Notes under the pieces: model-generated | What the model was told of the DNA's origin: nothing | The model's input: only the letters and a program-made list of their open reading frames with translations | The model's database searches: none | Part shown: piece by piece, positions 40,081-52,296 of the stretch | Position numbering within the stretch: position 1 is the first letter of the stretch | Layout: every line of letters starts with the position of its first letter | Assembly: GCA_033816765.1 (NCBI GenBank) | Contig: CM066287.1 | Location: 124,001 to 188,000 of the forward strand | Source of the DNA: Nothopassalora personata | Taxonomy: Eukaryota > Ascomycota > Dothideomycetes > Mycosphaerellales > Mycosphaerellaceae | Direction of reading: 5' to 3' | DNA length: 64,000 nucleotides | Program-made: the position numbers and the translations under genes

Positions 40081-40448
40081 TGTCTACTAACTACCCTATG
40101 TAGGCCTGTCCGAGTTGTGGTAGTATAGAGCGGTGCTTACGTAAGCAGGGGTATTTGCCGGTCCCGGGACCGGGAAATTAGGTCACGTGACGAGTAGTGC
40201 AGTAGCTAGATAAATAAGAAGATTAGCGGACCCTAAACCCCTATGCCCTCTACTCGAGAGGTATAAATTGAATTGTTACCTTAATGCTACGCTTACAATG
40301 CTTAGCTACGTAGTATATATCTTAATAGCTATACTAGGTCCTACTAGCTTACCTAAATGTCCAATTAAACCTAAATGAAATTAGGGCAAGTTGGACCTAA
40401 GGGACCCCCTCTAAACCTAAGGTTAACACAACCTATTAGTCGTTAATA
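40081..40448 (-). repeat. 3' LTR of the giant gypsy element
   Basis: Starts TGTCTACTAAC on the plus strand. It contains the palindrome 40153-40178, a GCTTACGTAAGC palindrome just before it, and GTCACGTGAC at 40182-40191. About 97% identical to 52297-52664 by eye. Confidence 0.85.
40153..40178. repeat. Palindrome copy 1 (core CCGGTCCCGGGACCGG)
   Basis: ATTT-G-core-G-AAAT: perfect 16-bp core and matching ATTT/AAAT arms, with one mismatched pair. Confidence 0.9.
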
Positions 40449-40938
40449 TATCCTCCCCTATTATAAACCTGTCCTTAGGTTCTAAAGTAGTAAGCCCGGG
40501 CAATATAGGTAGTGTAGTTAGTCGCTATAAGCTAAGGTAGTCTTATAGTAGCACAGTAGCTCACCCTACTATTTAGCTTAACATATAAGATGTTAGGCAA
40601 TCCTAGGGCCTACTAGCAACAGTTTATAAAGATCGAAAGGATCCTTCTAATAGAGACCGTAATAATGACGTTAATAACCGTAACTCGCATCCGTCGCACT
40701 ATACTAACGTATACTACGAAACTGGCGAGGGAATGGACAGCTATGTTAGCATTAATCGAGCGGGCTAGATAGTCGAATAACGTAAACGCTATTTATAAGA
40801 CAAGTAAGCGTTAGTACTAGTAACCTAATAAATCTAAAGACGAGTCCACCGCGTAACTAGAAAGTGAGTTAAGGGAAGATAAGTAACTATAAGAAAGAAG
40901 TAAGATCTAAGGACTAGAAGCACCTATACCCAAAGCAT

Positions 40939-40993
40939 TAGAACTAGAATTAGAACTAGAATTAGAACTAGAATCAGAACTAGAATCCCATAG
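40939..40993. repeat. Short tandem repeat of a 12-bp unit (GAACTAGAATTA)
   Basis: About four and a half copies, the last ones with C for T. It lies in the 3' non-coding part of the giant element. Confidence 0.75.
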
Positions 40994-41019
40994 GCTATAG
41001 CTGTAGCCGGAAATCAACT

Positions 41020-42030
41020 AGAAACTAGGAGCCTATAAACCCGTACTAACTACTTAGTTCCACTTATTCTTACATAACTCCTTTATCTAGACCTACTCGT
41101 TATCATAGCCAACACTAGTCTCACTAGACGCGTCCCTAAGTGGCTAGCTAGTGAAGTTCCTATAGTAGTTGCGGAAGAAGCTCTTATTACGCCCTTCGCT
41201 TATAAAGTACATCTACTCGAGAGTAGTAACTAAGCTAAGCTACTTGTCTATTAATTTCATAGCTCGGACGCGCTAATTATGCATCTTCTTATAGAAGAGC
41301 TCCGAGTCTAGGCGGACCGTAGCATTAAGCCACCTTCTAGCGTTAAGGATGACTTCGTTATCGTTCTAAGACTTTAAACCCGCTAGGGCATTGGATAGAG
41401 GGCTAATGCTACTAAGGTGTACGGCCGTAGGAAAAGGATAGCCGGGTACTAGGCGTCGATACTTAAACCCCGCAGCGCTCTTACTTAGCGTCTTAAAGTT
41501 ACGATAGAGGTCTATTACCTAGTGCATACTCTAGCTTCTCTAGAGTTTAAGATAGTTATCGTCGCGGATCTCGATAAAGTAAGGGTTAATCTAACGTAGC
41601 GTCTTCTTATATGCGGCCTACCTTATTAGAACGCCTACAGTAGTTACCTGCATTTACCTAGCGCTTAGGTCCTCTCTAAACTAGCTAATGCTATTCTTAC
41701 TTAGGTAATTCTAGACCCTAACCGAGAAGAAACGCTTAAATCGGCCGTCTTCTATATAGTCGTTAATCCGGTACTACTAGATAAACTCTCTAGCATTCCC
41801 TTACTTATAAAAACCGTGTAAAAACTCCGGCCTACTAGTGCCCTCTAAGTTAAGAGAGTATAGTATGTTAAGCCGGTTACTAGTCTAGTAGTTTTCAATT
41901 TCGAGGTTTAAGTCGACCCTAGTATACTATACTATAGTGTTCGCCTTACCCCCCTAATAAGCCCTATTAAAGCTAAAAATCGTAGGCCTAAGGAAGGGGA
42001 TAAACCGAGTGTAGTATTAAGGGTGCAGAG
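41020..42030 (-). pseudogene. Extra ORF remnant 1 of the giant element
   Basis: Minus-strand reading of about 330 codons with stops only at former Q/W positions. Segments include NILYSLNLEGTSRPEFLHGF, HLSSISPLSNALAGLKS and RAMKLIDK. It has no recognised domain. It lies downstream of pol in the same orientation, where env-like or accessory genes occur in some elements. Confidence 0.4.
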
Positions 42031-42149
42031 CTACTTATAAGAGCTATAGCCCGGGGTCTTATTGCATAATCTATTAGCTTAGAGAATACTACATGTTCTA
42101 GTAGACGCCGCCGTTACTAACCTTATTCAATTCTCGTAGGTGCTATCGG

Positions 42150-43960
42150 TACACGTCGAATTCTCGACTTATTATCTCTCTAACTGTTTTAACCCGCGGC
42201 GCTGGTTTAGCGTTATTATACTAGTATAGCATGTTACTATTAATGTAGGTAACGGTACTATTAAGATCGGCTTAGTTAGCTTTATCGATGCTAAATTTGT
42301 CGAGGATCTAGTTATAGTTAGCATACGTAACGATGCTACTCGTAGTACCGACTTTGCCTCAAACGCGGAGGTAGCTAAGCGGGTTAACAGTCTTCTAACT
42401 ACGCTTATTAGGGCGAAACCACGACCTATTCTTTACCTTAATAGCTAAAAAACTCTTGCCTTTAAAGAGCTAGTCTTAGACCTTAAGCGCGCGCTTACAT
42501 AGGGTATTAGCGGTAATACCGGGATTCGTAACGAAGTAGAGGGCCTTATAGTAGAAATCTCGAACATACTAATCGCACATTATAGCGCTAACCTTACCAT
42601 CCCTCTTAAGAACGTCCGAGACAGTATATTCGAGTATCTTAAGGCCCGCTATCCGGTGCTTAGGTAGCTAGTTAATGCTATCTACATTAATCGAGTTTCT
42701 AAACTTAATGCTATAGTACCGCTTATTGTAGGTATAGTTAGCGCGCTTAATCCGGAGGGCCTCGTCTTCTTATAGGATCTAATCCTTAAAGACTAATACA
42801 TCCCTAATTATAGCCGAAGGTAACATAGCAAGTATCGGATTGCTATTCTTAGTTAGGGCCGGAGTGGATCGTAGGGTGCTAACCGGTATACCTAGCGGAC
42901 TGCCTTCGCGTATAGGTGCGCCGTCTAGCGTTCGGTTAGGCGAGGATTAAGTAGGCGTAGTTATGCCCTTACCTATACTCTCGCCTATACGGAGCTACTT
43001 AAGTCGACTCGACTTACGACCGCCTCTCGATAGAACTGTAGGCTAGGTAGAGGCTAGTAGAGTTAGCGTAGTACTTTTTATACGTCCTTTACCTTTACTA
43101 CCCGGTAGTAGCTAACGTAGCTAAGGCTATTACTAGCTAGATGGTCTAGGTTAATCTATGCTATCCTCTAGAGACGCGGACTTCTTAGTAATAGTACCCT
43201 CTATAAAGTATAGAAGGCTATCCTTATAGACGGCTAGGCGGTATCTTATAATAATCTCCCTACTCTTAGCCGACTACGGATTAATGCTACGTACTTTAGC
43301 CTCCCTATCGCACCGGGTAAGATTACTAGGCTCTAGAATTCGCTTACGATCTATGCCCTTACGGCCGATCCTTATACGCTAGATTAATGCCCTCTAAATT
43401 CTACTAATAGCCCTACTATAGTCTAGGTACTTATTAATAAAGGCCGTAAACTAGCGGCGCCCGCTATTAGTACTATAAAGCTCGGAGATAACGCGTCGAT
43501 TAAGAATCTTATTATCTATCTACTATAGCTAGTGGCGGGTAAGCGTAGCTCGAAGAGTCTTCTCTCGGTTACGAATCTCTAAACCGGTCTTACGAATCTT
43601 ACCGACGATAGGAAATAAGACATCGAGCTTCTTATTACTAAGGAGTTCATCCTAGTAGCTCTTACCTATGCCGCTCTTAACTTCCTCGAAAAATAGGTTA
43701 ACCTAGACGGAGTAGTCTTCGAATACCTTCTCGAAGCCCTTATAGAAGTCCTTTAACACCTTAACCCGCTTCTAAGGACTAAGCTCTCGGAACATAACAT
43801 TAGCGGCGGACTTCGGCGTGTTCGTGTTAGTAAGGACATACTTAACGTTATCCGGTAGGCGAAGGGACTCGAACAAGGTCTAAGGTAGGCGGGTGAGCCT
43901 AGTAATAGTACTAGTAAGCGCTGTGCTCGAGCTAGCCGGGCGTAACGATAGACTAGCTAA
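42150..43960 (+). pseudogene. Extra ORF remnant 2 of the giant element, antisense to pol
   Basis: One plus-strand frame runs for about 600 codons, interrupted only by RIP-type stops. Segments include GTIKIGLVSFIDAKFVEDLV, NVRDSIFEYLKARYPVLR, NLIIYLL.LVAGKRSSKSLL and FEYLLEALIEVL. It has no recognised family. The opposite strand also reads partly open at 43450-43990, so orientation is an inference. Confidence 0.4.
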
Positions 43961-44406
43961 AGCTATAATAACTAGGATTCGCTAGTAGTAAGATCGTAAG
44001 AGCTAGCTATCTCGTAGTACTACTCTAGAGTGTTAGTAAGCTTTAAAAGCTTAGTGTCGGGGTAGGGGCTTTAAAGAAGGTTAAGGTCGTGAAGAGAGAG
44101 AGGCTAAAGAACCGTCTAATGTATGTAGTAGTAGATAGATGTGTTAGTAGCTCTAGTAATAGTATTAGTGTTTAAAGAAAAAGAGAGGAAGTAGTAGGTA
44201 GAGAGCTACGCTTAAGTATGCCTCTTAGCGTATATCCCTATAACCGTTATAAGGCAGTAGTGCCGAGACCGGTCTTATAAGTAGTAAGAGCAGTACTATT
44301 AAGGTTACACTAAAGGTCCGATAACCCTATATGTGACCGAAAACCAGTGCTAGTGACCACCTAGGTGAGCATTCGGTAGAGGCATACTACGCTGTTACGT
44401 GATCCG

Positions 44407-44432
44407 ATTTACCGGTCCCGGGACCGGTAAAT
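44407..44432. repeat. Palindrome copy 2 (perfect 26 bp)
   Basis: ATTTA-core-TAAAT-type palindrome on core CCGGTCCCGGGACCGG, between the 3' end of pol and the extra ORFs. Confidence 0.9.
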
Positions 44433-44599
44433 GTAACTCTACTAACTGAGGTCTAACTAAGGTAAGAACACCCTATAAAGTGAAGTCTAGATAACCGAAT
44501 CGGCTTAATAAACTAAAGGGCATATGCAACACATACCTAAGGGAAGTAAACTCCGTACGCTATTACTAACTAATTAGTTCTTAGTCTCGATCCTACTAA

Positions 44600-47500
44600 A
44601 CTGTGAAATTTCGGCTATAGAAAGGTTATAAGGCCTAACCTATAGCTTCTTAGATTCCGGTTTAGGATACGATCCCCTTTCGTTAACTCCTACAGGTAGT
44701 ACGCCTTCGCCGGCGATAGGCTCGATCTCGTTCGAATTACTACTATCTTCGCTATTAGCGACTTCTCCCTCCCCTATTACGAGATCGGTCCTATTATCTA
44801 AGCTTAGTACTCCTATGTTATCCGGGCGAAGTTCTAGAACTAGCTTAAGGTTTTCCCGTACCTAAACACCCTTTATTAGCGTGCTATTAAGTTCCTTAAG
44901 AATATAGGTACTAAACTCCCTAGAGACACTAGACACCCGATATAGACCTTACTATCGGTAACCGATCTTACGTAAGAAGTTATCCTTATATAGCTTGTCG
45001 AATCTTATAACAAGGTCGCCCTTCTAGAAACTAATAGAGTTAATATTCCGGTAAGAATCAAAGTAGTCCTTACTAAGTTCTCTTAGTCGCTTTCTTCGAG
45101 TATGTAGCTCTTCTAAACTAAGGTCTCGAGCCTAGAGTTAACGCGCACGTATAGTAAGTAGGTCCTTAGTCGTTCTTACCGATCTCTATTAGTAATTCGC
45201 CTACGTCGGGTACTTAACCTCAATTGGTAGAATCGTGCGATAGCTATATAGGACCTAAGCTAGCGTTATTCTAGTAGTACGATAGGTCGTAGTCCTATTA
45301 GCCTATAACATAGCGGGTACCTATTGCTCCTATCCGCGGTATATGTTCCTTATAAGCTTTACTAACGCTATAAGAATCGGACGGTACCTAACCTCGACTA
45401 GAGTATTAGACTACGGATAGTACGGTAATATTCGGATCCTTCGAACACTAAGTCCTACGAGCAACCGCTTAACCTTAGCCGCATAAACCGTAGCGTTATT
45501 AAGCACAATTTTAGCATAGTAGCCGTACCTATAGAAGACATCTTCGTATAGAAACTTAGTAACCGTCTTAGAGCTAGGAGGTGCCCTCGTTACTCTAGCC
45601 TCGATCTAGTTACTAAGTGCTTCGCGCGTAACTAGGAGGTATCTATTTTTATACACCTAGACGGGGTCCGAGTACTACTTCTTACTAATGACCTAAGGGC
45701 TCGATAAGTGAAGCTTACTAGCGCGCTAGTTGCCTTCGCGAAACCTATAAGGAGCACAACTTTGAACCTACGTAGAGACATCGGCGAAGCACCCGTCCTA
45801 GTAATACCGATTAGAAATAAGGTTATACACGACCTTAGCGCTGCGGTAACCGTGTCTCTTATAGTACTCTATAACGATCTCCTTCTAAGCCTCATTATCG
45901 TTAATTACAAGTTATAACGGTACTCCTCGGCGCTTCTAGAAGAACAGTAATTAGTCTCGGATAAAGAAGTTAACGCTTTTCTTTACTAGTCGCCGGTACT
46001 TAGCACGGGTAACACTATTAGGCCGGGTCCTAGTTTCTATAACCTAAGTAAGCTACTAAGAGCCCTTAGAATATTAGTCCCCGAGATGTCGTGTTTTCTA
46101 GATTTTAACTAGATAGGTGTCGACCGGCTCCGGGTACCCGAATAGCTTATTATTAATTATCTGGTCGACTTCGTCTTCGTTAGCTTCCCTAGGTTCCTAA
46201 GGTGTAGAGGGCCTACGAGACAGGGCATCTAGGCTAGTATGCCTAGTCCCCGTAACGTGCTTTACTTCGAACGTAAATAGCCTAATTTATGCGACCTACC
46301 GGGCTATTACCGAGTTAGGTAGGTCCGAAGCCGGCCGGTTAAGCTACTATATAAGTGTCTTAGCATTACCCTTAAGGACAAAATTAACGCTAGTAATATA
46401 TCTCTAGATCTTTTTAAGCCCCTTAAGGACCCTAAGGCATTCCCGCTTACTAGTATTATATCTAGATTCTAACGCGTTCTAGATTCTACTCTTATACCGT
46501 ACCGGGTAACGCCGTCGGGTACTGTCTATTAATTCTTAAGAAACGATACATCCCTATCTAGTGCCGCTAGCATTAACTAAGATAAAGATAGACCTAGCAC
46601 TAGGTAAGTAGTAGAGGGTAACTAAGGCTAGAGCCTATATAAGGTATCTAGTAACCTCTTCTTTTAAGAACTGCTTATTTTCTATCTAGGTAAACTCGGC
46701 GTCCTTCTTTAGTAGCTTATATATCGGTCGAGCAATAATAACGAACTAGGGAATCTATATCCGGAAGTACATACACAGCCCTACATAGGTACGGACCTCC
46801 TTAATATAGGTAGGCGTAGGCTAATCTAGGATCTTAGCTACAACCTTTAGGTTAGGATAGCGACTATCCGGGCTAGTAACATACCCAACAATCTTAAGCT
46901 TTTCGTATAACTATTAGGATTTGCCTCTAGCAACTACCGCACTAGCTCTTTCTAGGTTAGTAAGAACTAGATCTAGGGAAACGATATGCTTAACGACCTA
47001 TTTCCTTAACCTAGGCTCTACTTCGGCATTCCTATAGTCCTTAGTTAGTCCCTTAATACCGATGTTATCGAGAAACGGCTTCGCTCGATACGAGATATAA
47101 TTAAGTAGAATCTTTGTTACCGTACGCACGAACTAAGCAACTAAATTAGTAGCTCCTTAAGGTAGAGTCGTGTTGCGTACTAGGCTAAGAGGGGTTATAA
47201 AGGCTATTAAGTCCCGGTAGGACTTATCTAAAGTAATCTAATTATAACCTAAAAACAGGTCTATAAGTGAAGCGACTCGGTACCCGGCAAAATCATCTAA
47301 GAAGCTATCCGTGTCCGGTAGAATGTTAGCATCGCGTATAGTAACCTCATTTAGGAGCATAGCTAAGTTAATTAACCGATATAGCATATCGCTTCTAGAG
47401 GCATTAACCTTCTTTACGACTAGGAACTAGCTATTGGAATATGCCCCTTATAAGTATTCTAGGATGTTATTCTTAATCCGGGCTCTAATTATGCGTTTAA

Positions 47501-48200
47501 CAATTGCCCTAAGACTTAGGTACAACCGGATAGGGCGTGCCTACTATAGCCTATAAGGGACCGTGTTAATCTTCTAAGGTAGTATAACGTCGTGCCTAAT
47601 TTGCCTTATGTAACTAAAATCCTAAGTAAGGACTGCCTCCCGGTTATAGAGCATCTTATCGAATAAGGCCCTTTCCATTAGCAATAGCTTAATGCTAACC
47701 TTAATTAAGGTAAGTCGTTCTAGAGTAATCCGGCTACCTCGCTTAATACTTAAGAATTTCTTAGTTAAGTACTTCCTATCGAACGGACCTTATCCTTTAG
47801 GCATCTTAGATTCTAGGTACAGTACCCTACGCTTCTATTCTATATCTCCCTTAACTCGTGATTCTAGGCGTTCGTGAACGCTTGCGTCTACTAGCTTCTT
47901 CTTGTCCGCCTTACGTTTATATATCGTAAAGACCTACGGTATCCTAATGTTAGCTATATGTTAGCCTACTTATTACTTCCGTGCCTAAGCATTTAATGTA
48001 GATTGCCTTAGGATCTCGGAGGGCTAATCCCCTTAAACTAAATAAACGTTAGTAATAGAATCTCCCTCGAACGCGTATGTTCCAATTTCTATAACTCGTT
48101 CCTTTATTCTAGTAGTCCTAAGTAATCCTAATAAGTGAGCTAAATAGTTGCTAGGCGTTCGAGCCTTGCCGGGTTCCTATAGATGCGTCGTGTCGTAGTC
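44600..48200 (-). pseudogene. pol: pol remnant of the giant gypsy element
   Basis: Minus-strand translation: RT around 47340-46900 (NTTLPQGATNSVAQFVR, then PFLDNIGIKG, the DD site with a RIP change) and connection/RNase H around 46740-46500 (IARPIYKLLKKDAEFT, ILVNASGT, with Asp->Asn). Integrase-type sequence continues towards 44600. Every domain has stops. The RT is of a type distinct from elements A and C (LPQGATNS motif). Confidence 0.7.
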
Positions 48201-48224
48201 GTATCCGTTTTCCTCACTATAGCT

Positions 48225-48250
48225 ATTTACCGGTCCCGGGACCGGCAAAT
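48225..48250. repeat. Palindrome copy 3 (core CCGGTCCCGGGACCGG)
   Basis: Located between the gag and pol remnants. One pair outside the core is mismatched, explainable by one mutation. Confidence 0.9.
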
Positions 48251-49249
48251 CGAAGTCCGAGGTTTCTCCGAGATAGTACGAGAACCTTACCGATTTTATT
48301 AAATCCGGCTTTAGTAAGTCGGTAGGTTAAGCGCCGTAACTTAACCTACCCTTCTATTTCCCGACGCTTTTAATAGTTCTTAAAGGGTCTTGTACCTATC
48401 CGAGCTAAGTAGGGCAGTAAACATAACACTTTTACCTTTACGGCTAGCAATAGTCCCCTCCTATGAACTATTATCGCAGTTACGGGTAGTAAGCCGCACC
48501 TTACGGGCCTACGGACGTCCTAGGATTGTTAGTAAGTTTAGATCCGAGGAGATAAACATGTCTACTTAGTAGTGAACCCTAAATACCTAAACATCTAAAT
48601 TGCCTATAACACCTTTAAACTAGACCCGCCCTCTAGTACCTCGAAAGGTAAGCTAAGCACTCGACATTACTAGTAACCTAAACCTATAAGCGTTCCTCTA
48701 GCCGATGATATTTACCTCGGAACCCTTATTAATTAGGCACCTAATCTAGTTCTTGTTTATCCTAAACTCCGCTACTACCTAAGGACTAGGGACTATAGTA
48801 AAGTTGTTAAGGATACTAGAGAGCCCGATTTTCTTAACGTCCTTATATAGCTTAGTAGTAGGGACCGTACCCTTAGAGTAAAGCATAGTTAAATACACTC
48901 CGACATACTAGGCCTAACTATCTTCGCGGAAGACCTCCTTATTATACTTAGGTTCATCTTTATAGGTAACTACTTATCTAGTGCGAACCTTAGGGTCCTT
49001 TCCTATAAGACGTCGCACTATAGCGAGCTTCTCCTAAAGAGCGGGGGTGTTAGTAACGCGACTGAAGAGGGCAGCCTCGAACTAGCGACTATATCGAAAC
49101 TAATCTTAGGCGTTTACATTAGGAAACGTTATCTAGAGGATCTAATTAATCTAGTAGATAATACCCTCTTCCTTTATAACCGGACTATTACTAGCTAAAC
49201 TATATTATCGGACGTAGTTGTTAATCCTTATAGTCTTAGCATTCTATGT

Positions 49250-49327
49250 GTCGTCCTATAGAGAGCGCCTTCACGCGGCGGACGACGTAAGTATCTTCGT
49301 TACGACGAAGAGAAACTAAGACTCTCT
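49250..49327 (+). ncRNA. HDV-like self-cleaving ribozyme
   Basis: Nested double-pseudoknot fold: P1 GTCGTCC (49250-49256) with GGACGAC (49280-49286), 7 of 7 pairs; P2 AGAGAG (49260-49265) with CTCTCT (49322-49327); P3 GCC (49267-49269) with GGC (49277-49279) closing loop TTCACGC; P4 CTTCGT (49295-49300) with ACGAAG (49305-49310), loop TACG. Joining region J4/2 holds ACTAAG with the predicted catalytic C at 49316 (C-N-A-A pattern). P3 runs directly into the 3' strand of P1, as in HDV. The predicted cleavage site, just before 49250, is exactly the insertion border. Confidence 0.88.
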
Positions 49328-50009
49328 CTCTCGAAAAATACAAGCCTACTCGACTCGAAACAAGAAAAGACAGGTCGGACGAACCGAACGAACGAGATAC
49401 GCTCAAAATCTACAAACAAGAACTCCGGAACTGCGAGAAGGGAAAGCGACGTACATAGCGTACACGTCGCTCGAACAACGAAGGCGCTGTCTACCTGTCG
49501 TCCCGGCAAACCACGTAAACTGCCGGCTGGAACCAAGAGAGGCGTTTAGGGGCGCAAACCACGTATACTGCACGGCTGGAACCAAGAGAGGCCGAGGGGG
49601 GGACGACAGCGAGGCCACTGCGACCGAGGAGCTACACTCGAGACCGGAGAACGCGACTGGATTGAAACAGAGGCAACGGGTGTTTCTTGGGATTTTGCTC
49701 GGTGCGTACGGGTACGGCCGGCTTGGCTTTTAAAACAAGAACGAGACACGGGCGCAAAACTTGTCTCGCCCGGGGCAAGGCGACAAACCGCAATTCTCGA
49801 CAAGACACGACTACCGGGTACGCGCGTACTACGCCGCAATATATTCGATTTACGGTTCGAATAGCGAGCGTTGCTCGCATCTTTTAAGGAGTTTTTACGT
49901 CCGGGGTACGACGGGGCTTTTCTCCTTCTCTCAAATTTTGGTCTCGTTCTCGAGACCCGTGTTGCATAGTCTTTGACTCAAATAACACGTTAATGGAATA
50001 ATCAATCAA
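49250..50009 (+). mobile_element. Short non-LTR retroposon with a 5' HDV-like ribozyme
   Basis: A 760-bp block without RIP inside RIP-mutated gag, flanked by a perfect 14-bp duplication TTAGCATTCTATGT (49236-49249 / 50010-50023). A long variable duplication and an A-rich tail (AATAATCAATCAA) point to target-primed reverse transcription. The 5' end folds as an HDV-like ribozyme. The interior has no long ORF, so it is non-autonomous: a SINE-like or internally deleted LINE. It also holds two about 40-bp repeats containing GGCTGGAACCAAGAGAGG (near 49527 and 49576) and a GCGAGC-GTT-GCTCGC hairpin near 49865. Confidence 0.85.
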
Positions 50010-52296
50010 TTAGCATTCTATGTACGCTTCCTTTATGCGAAGGGGGCGTTCACGGGACTAATAGGCATATCCTTAGGCAGTCCTTTATTAGCGTCGTTTC
50101 CTAGTCTATTTACTTAGGCATTATTTCCCCTTCCTAGGGTTACCCCGGATTCGGCTAATGATTAAGTCTCGCTTATTTAAGCACTAACTTCGTTAATCAT
50201 TTTAACCTCCTACTAGTTAATCTTAGCTTACCGGATCTCCTGTTCTAATTATAGGCGAACTTTCTTAGTAGCCTTAGCTCGGGCTCGTAGATCCTAGGCT
50301 AAGGACCGGGTCCTCGGGTGCGGATTCTTTAGAATGCCTACGGGTGCCTTCCCTTTCAATTTGTTAGACTGCATAGGATAGGTAGATACCTCGTTAAGCT
50401 CGCCTAAGTCAATCGCCTACTCCGCTTTACTTTCTCCGAATAAGACCTAATATGTCCTAGTAGCCTTCTCCGTTTAGCTAGACCGTACGTCCTAAGGGCT
50501 ATACTCTATTAAATGCCTAAAGTTAGGAGGGGGCTTAGAATAATTAGGAGGCGTGACCTTAGTTACCCTAGTATAGTCCCTACCTATCTATTGCTTACGT
50601 AGTGCGGGAATCTTATACTAGTTGTTAAACTCGATCGGTCTATAATGTTCTTCGAGTAGAGGGAGTATATAGAGCAGTTTCGGTTTACTATAGTCCCTCC
50701 GAAAGTTGAACTTAGTAGGACGTGAATTGCCTTCTTTCCCTAGATACTACTAGTTGTTCGGGGCGAGGTATACGTAGCCCCGGGATATTAAGGACCTTAT
50801 CGCCCTATAATTGCTAGCCTAGTGCTTCGAACTACTACAGTTGTAGTAACAACTATCTATCGCTTTAGAATATTTGCGATTCTACGATAGGGAACGCTAC
50901 ATTACGTAAACCTATAGTTTAGTATCTAGGTCGTGCCTTTCCGGTTACATAGAGCGTTAATTCTCGCTCGGGTAGAAGGTATCCGCGTCCGCGACGCGAC
51001 CGCGCTAGTATACACGTATGCTTATTTTAGCTACCTTCTAGATTAGGTTATTATTAATAATAGTCCTAGAGGTGGCCTTCTTAAGCGTGTTAATCTTAGG
51101 CTTAAGGCGCGGCATTTACTTTACAACTAAGCGGTGTAGCTAAGGTAAAGTAAGGGGGAAATCTATATGTATAGCTTTCTATCCCTCCTTACTATCTACG
51201 ATACTAGTAGCTTTATCGAGGATCCTCTAAAAGTCCCTAAACTTCTTAGGTTGCTTTAGGTAAAGCCCGTAAGCCTTATAGACCGCTTTCGCGACTACCT
51301 CTAGCAATCCCTAAAGGAGGAGGCGACTCCGGGAGCTGTTATCTAAATCCTTAGGTTTAATTAGGTTACTTAAGGATACAAATAGGCGGATAAATTCCTT
51401 TATATCTTATTCTTTAGGCCTCTTACCTTACTACGCTCTAATAATCTCCTTAAGATATTCCCGACTCCCTAATATCGAGTAGGCGTTAAACCTTAAGAAC
51501 TCTAATAAGAACGCCCTCCTAAAACGTGCCTTGTTAGTAAGCTACCTAGGTAGCCTCATAACTACGCGCCGGATAGTAGTTTCGCAATTGCGCTTAAACC
51601 TGCCCTAGAAATCATCCTTCTTAATAGATGCCCGAGGCGGATACTAGTCTATTAGGTCGCTAAACCGGTCCTAGAACTTAGTAGCATTAGTACTATTAAA
51701 GAACGGATTCTTAGCACCTCCTAGAGGTGGAAAGCGAGGGCTAGCGTTTTCTATTGCTACTGCTAATCGTCTAAAGAGGGTAGTTATAGCATCTATTCTA
51801 ATTATACTATTCGTTCCTATACCTATACCTAATTTAGCGGCGTTAGTTCCGCTTCTCCCTTCTTTACTAGATTTAGGTGTTTCCCCTTCCTCCGATTCCT
51901 CTATCCCCTTATAAGGGACAGAATCCCTATAGACCCCTTCCATTTTCGTAGGGTTTATAGGCTGTTCGTAGCCTCTACCTATGTCGGTAAAGGTACTAAG
52001 TTTTTCTAGTAATGTAGCCGTATCCATTGTTACGTAGTACTTGCTTTAGAATGTGCTAATACTAGTTGTTGCTTAATAGGACCTTATAACCGTGATTGTT
52101 ACTAAATACCTTAGACCTTAAGTGTTTTCAACCTTAGTCGACCTTAACCGTGAACCTTAACCTTAAACCTTAACCTTAAGTAATAACCTTAACCGTGAAC
52201 CTTAGACCTTAAACTGTGATTTTAACCTTATAAACTGGATACTAATACGCTACCGGGTGTACACTTAACAACCCCCCTTATTAACTACTAAAATAA

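Larger units (their letters stand above)
48400..52027 (-). pseudogene. gag: gag (and protease) remnant of the giant gypsy element
   Basis: The first 118 codons (52027-51671) are still open and begin MDTATLLEKLSTFTDIGRG. Beyond them the frame continues with RIP stops as a long basic Gag-like protein (RRVVMRLPR.LTNKARFRRA, LHRLVVKQMPRLKPKINTL) including a degenerate cysteine/histidine cluster near 50850. The part below about 49200 probably includes the protease. The 760-bp retroposon interrupts it. Confidence 0.6.
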
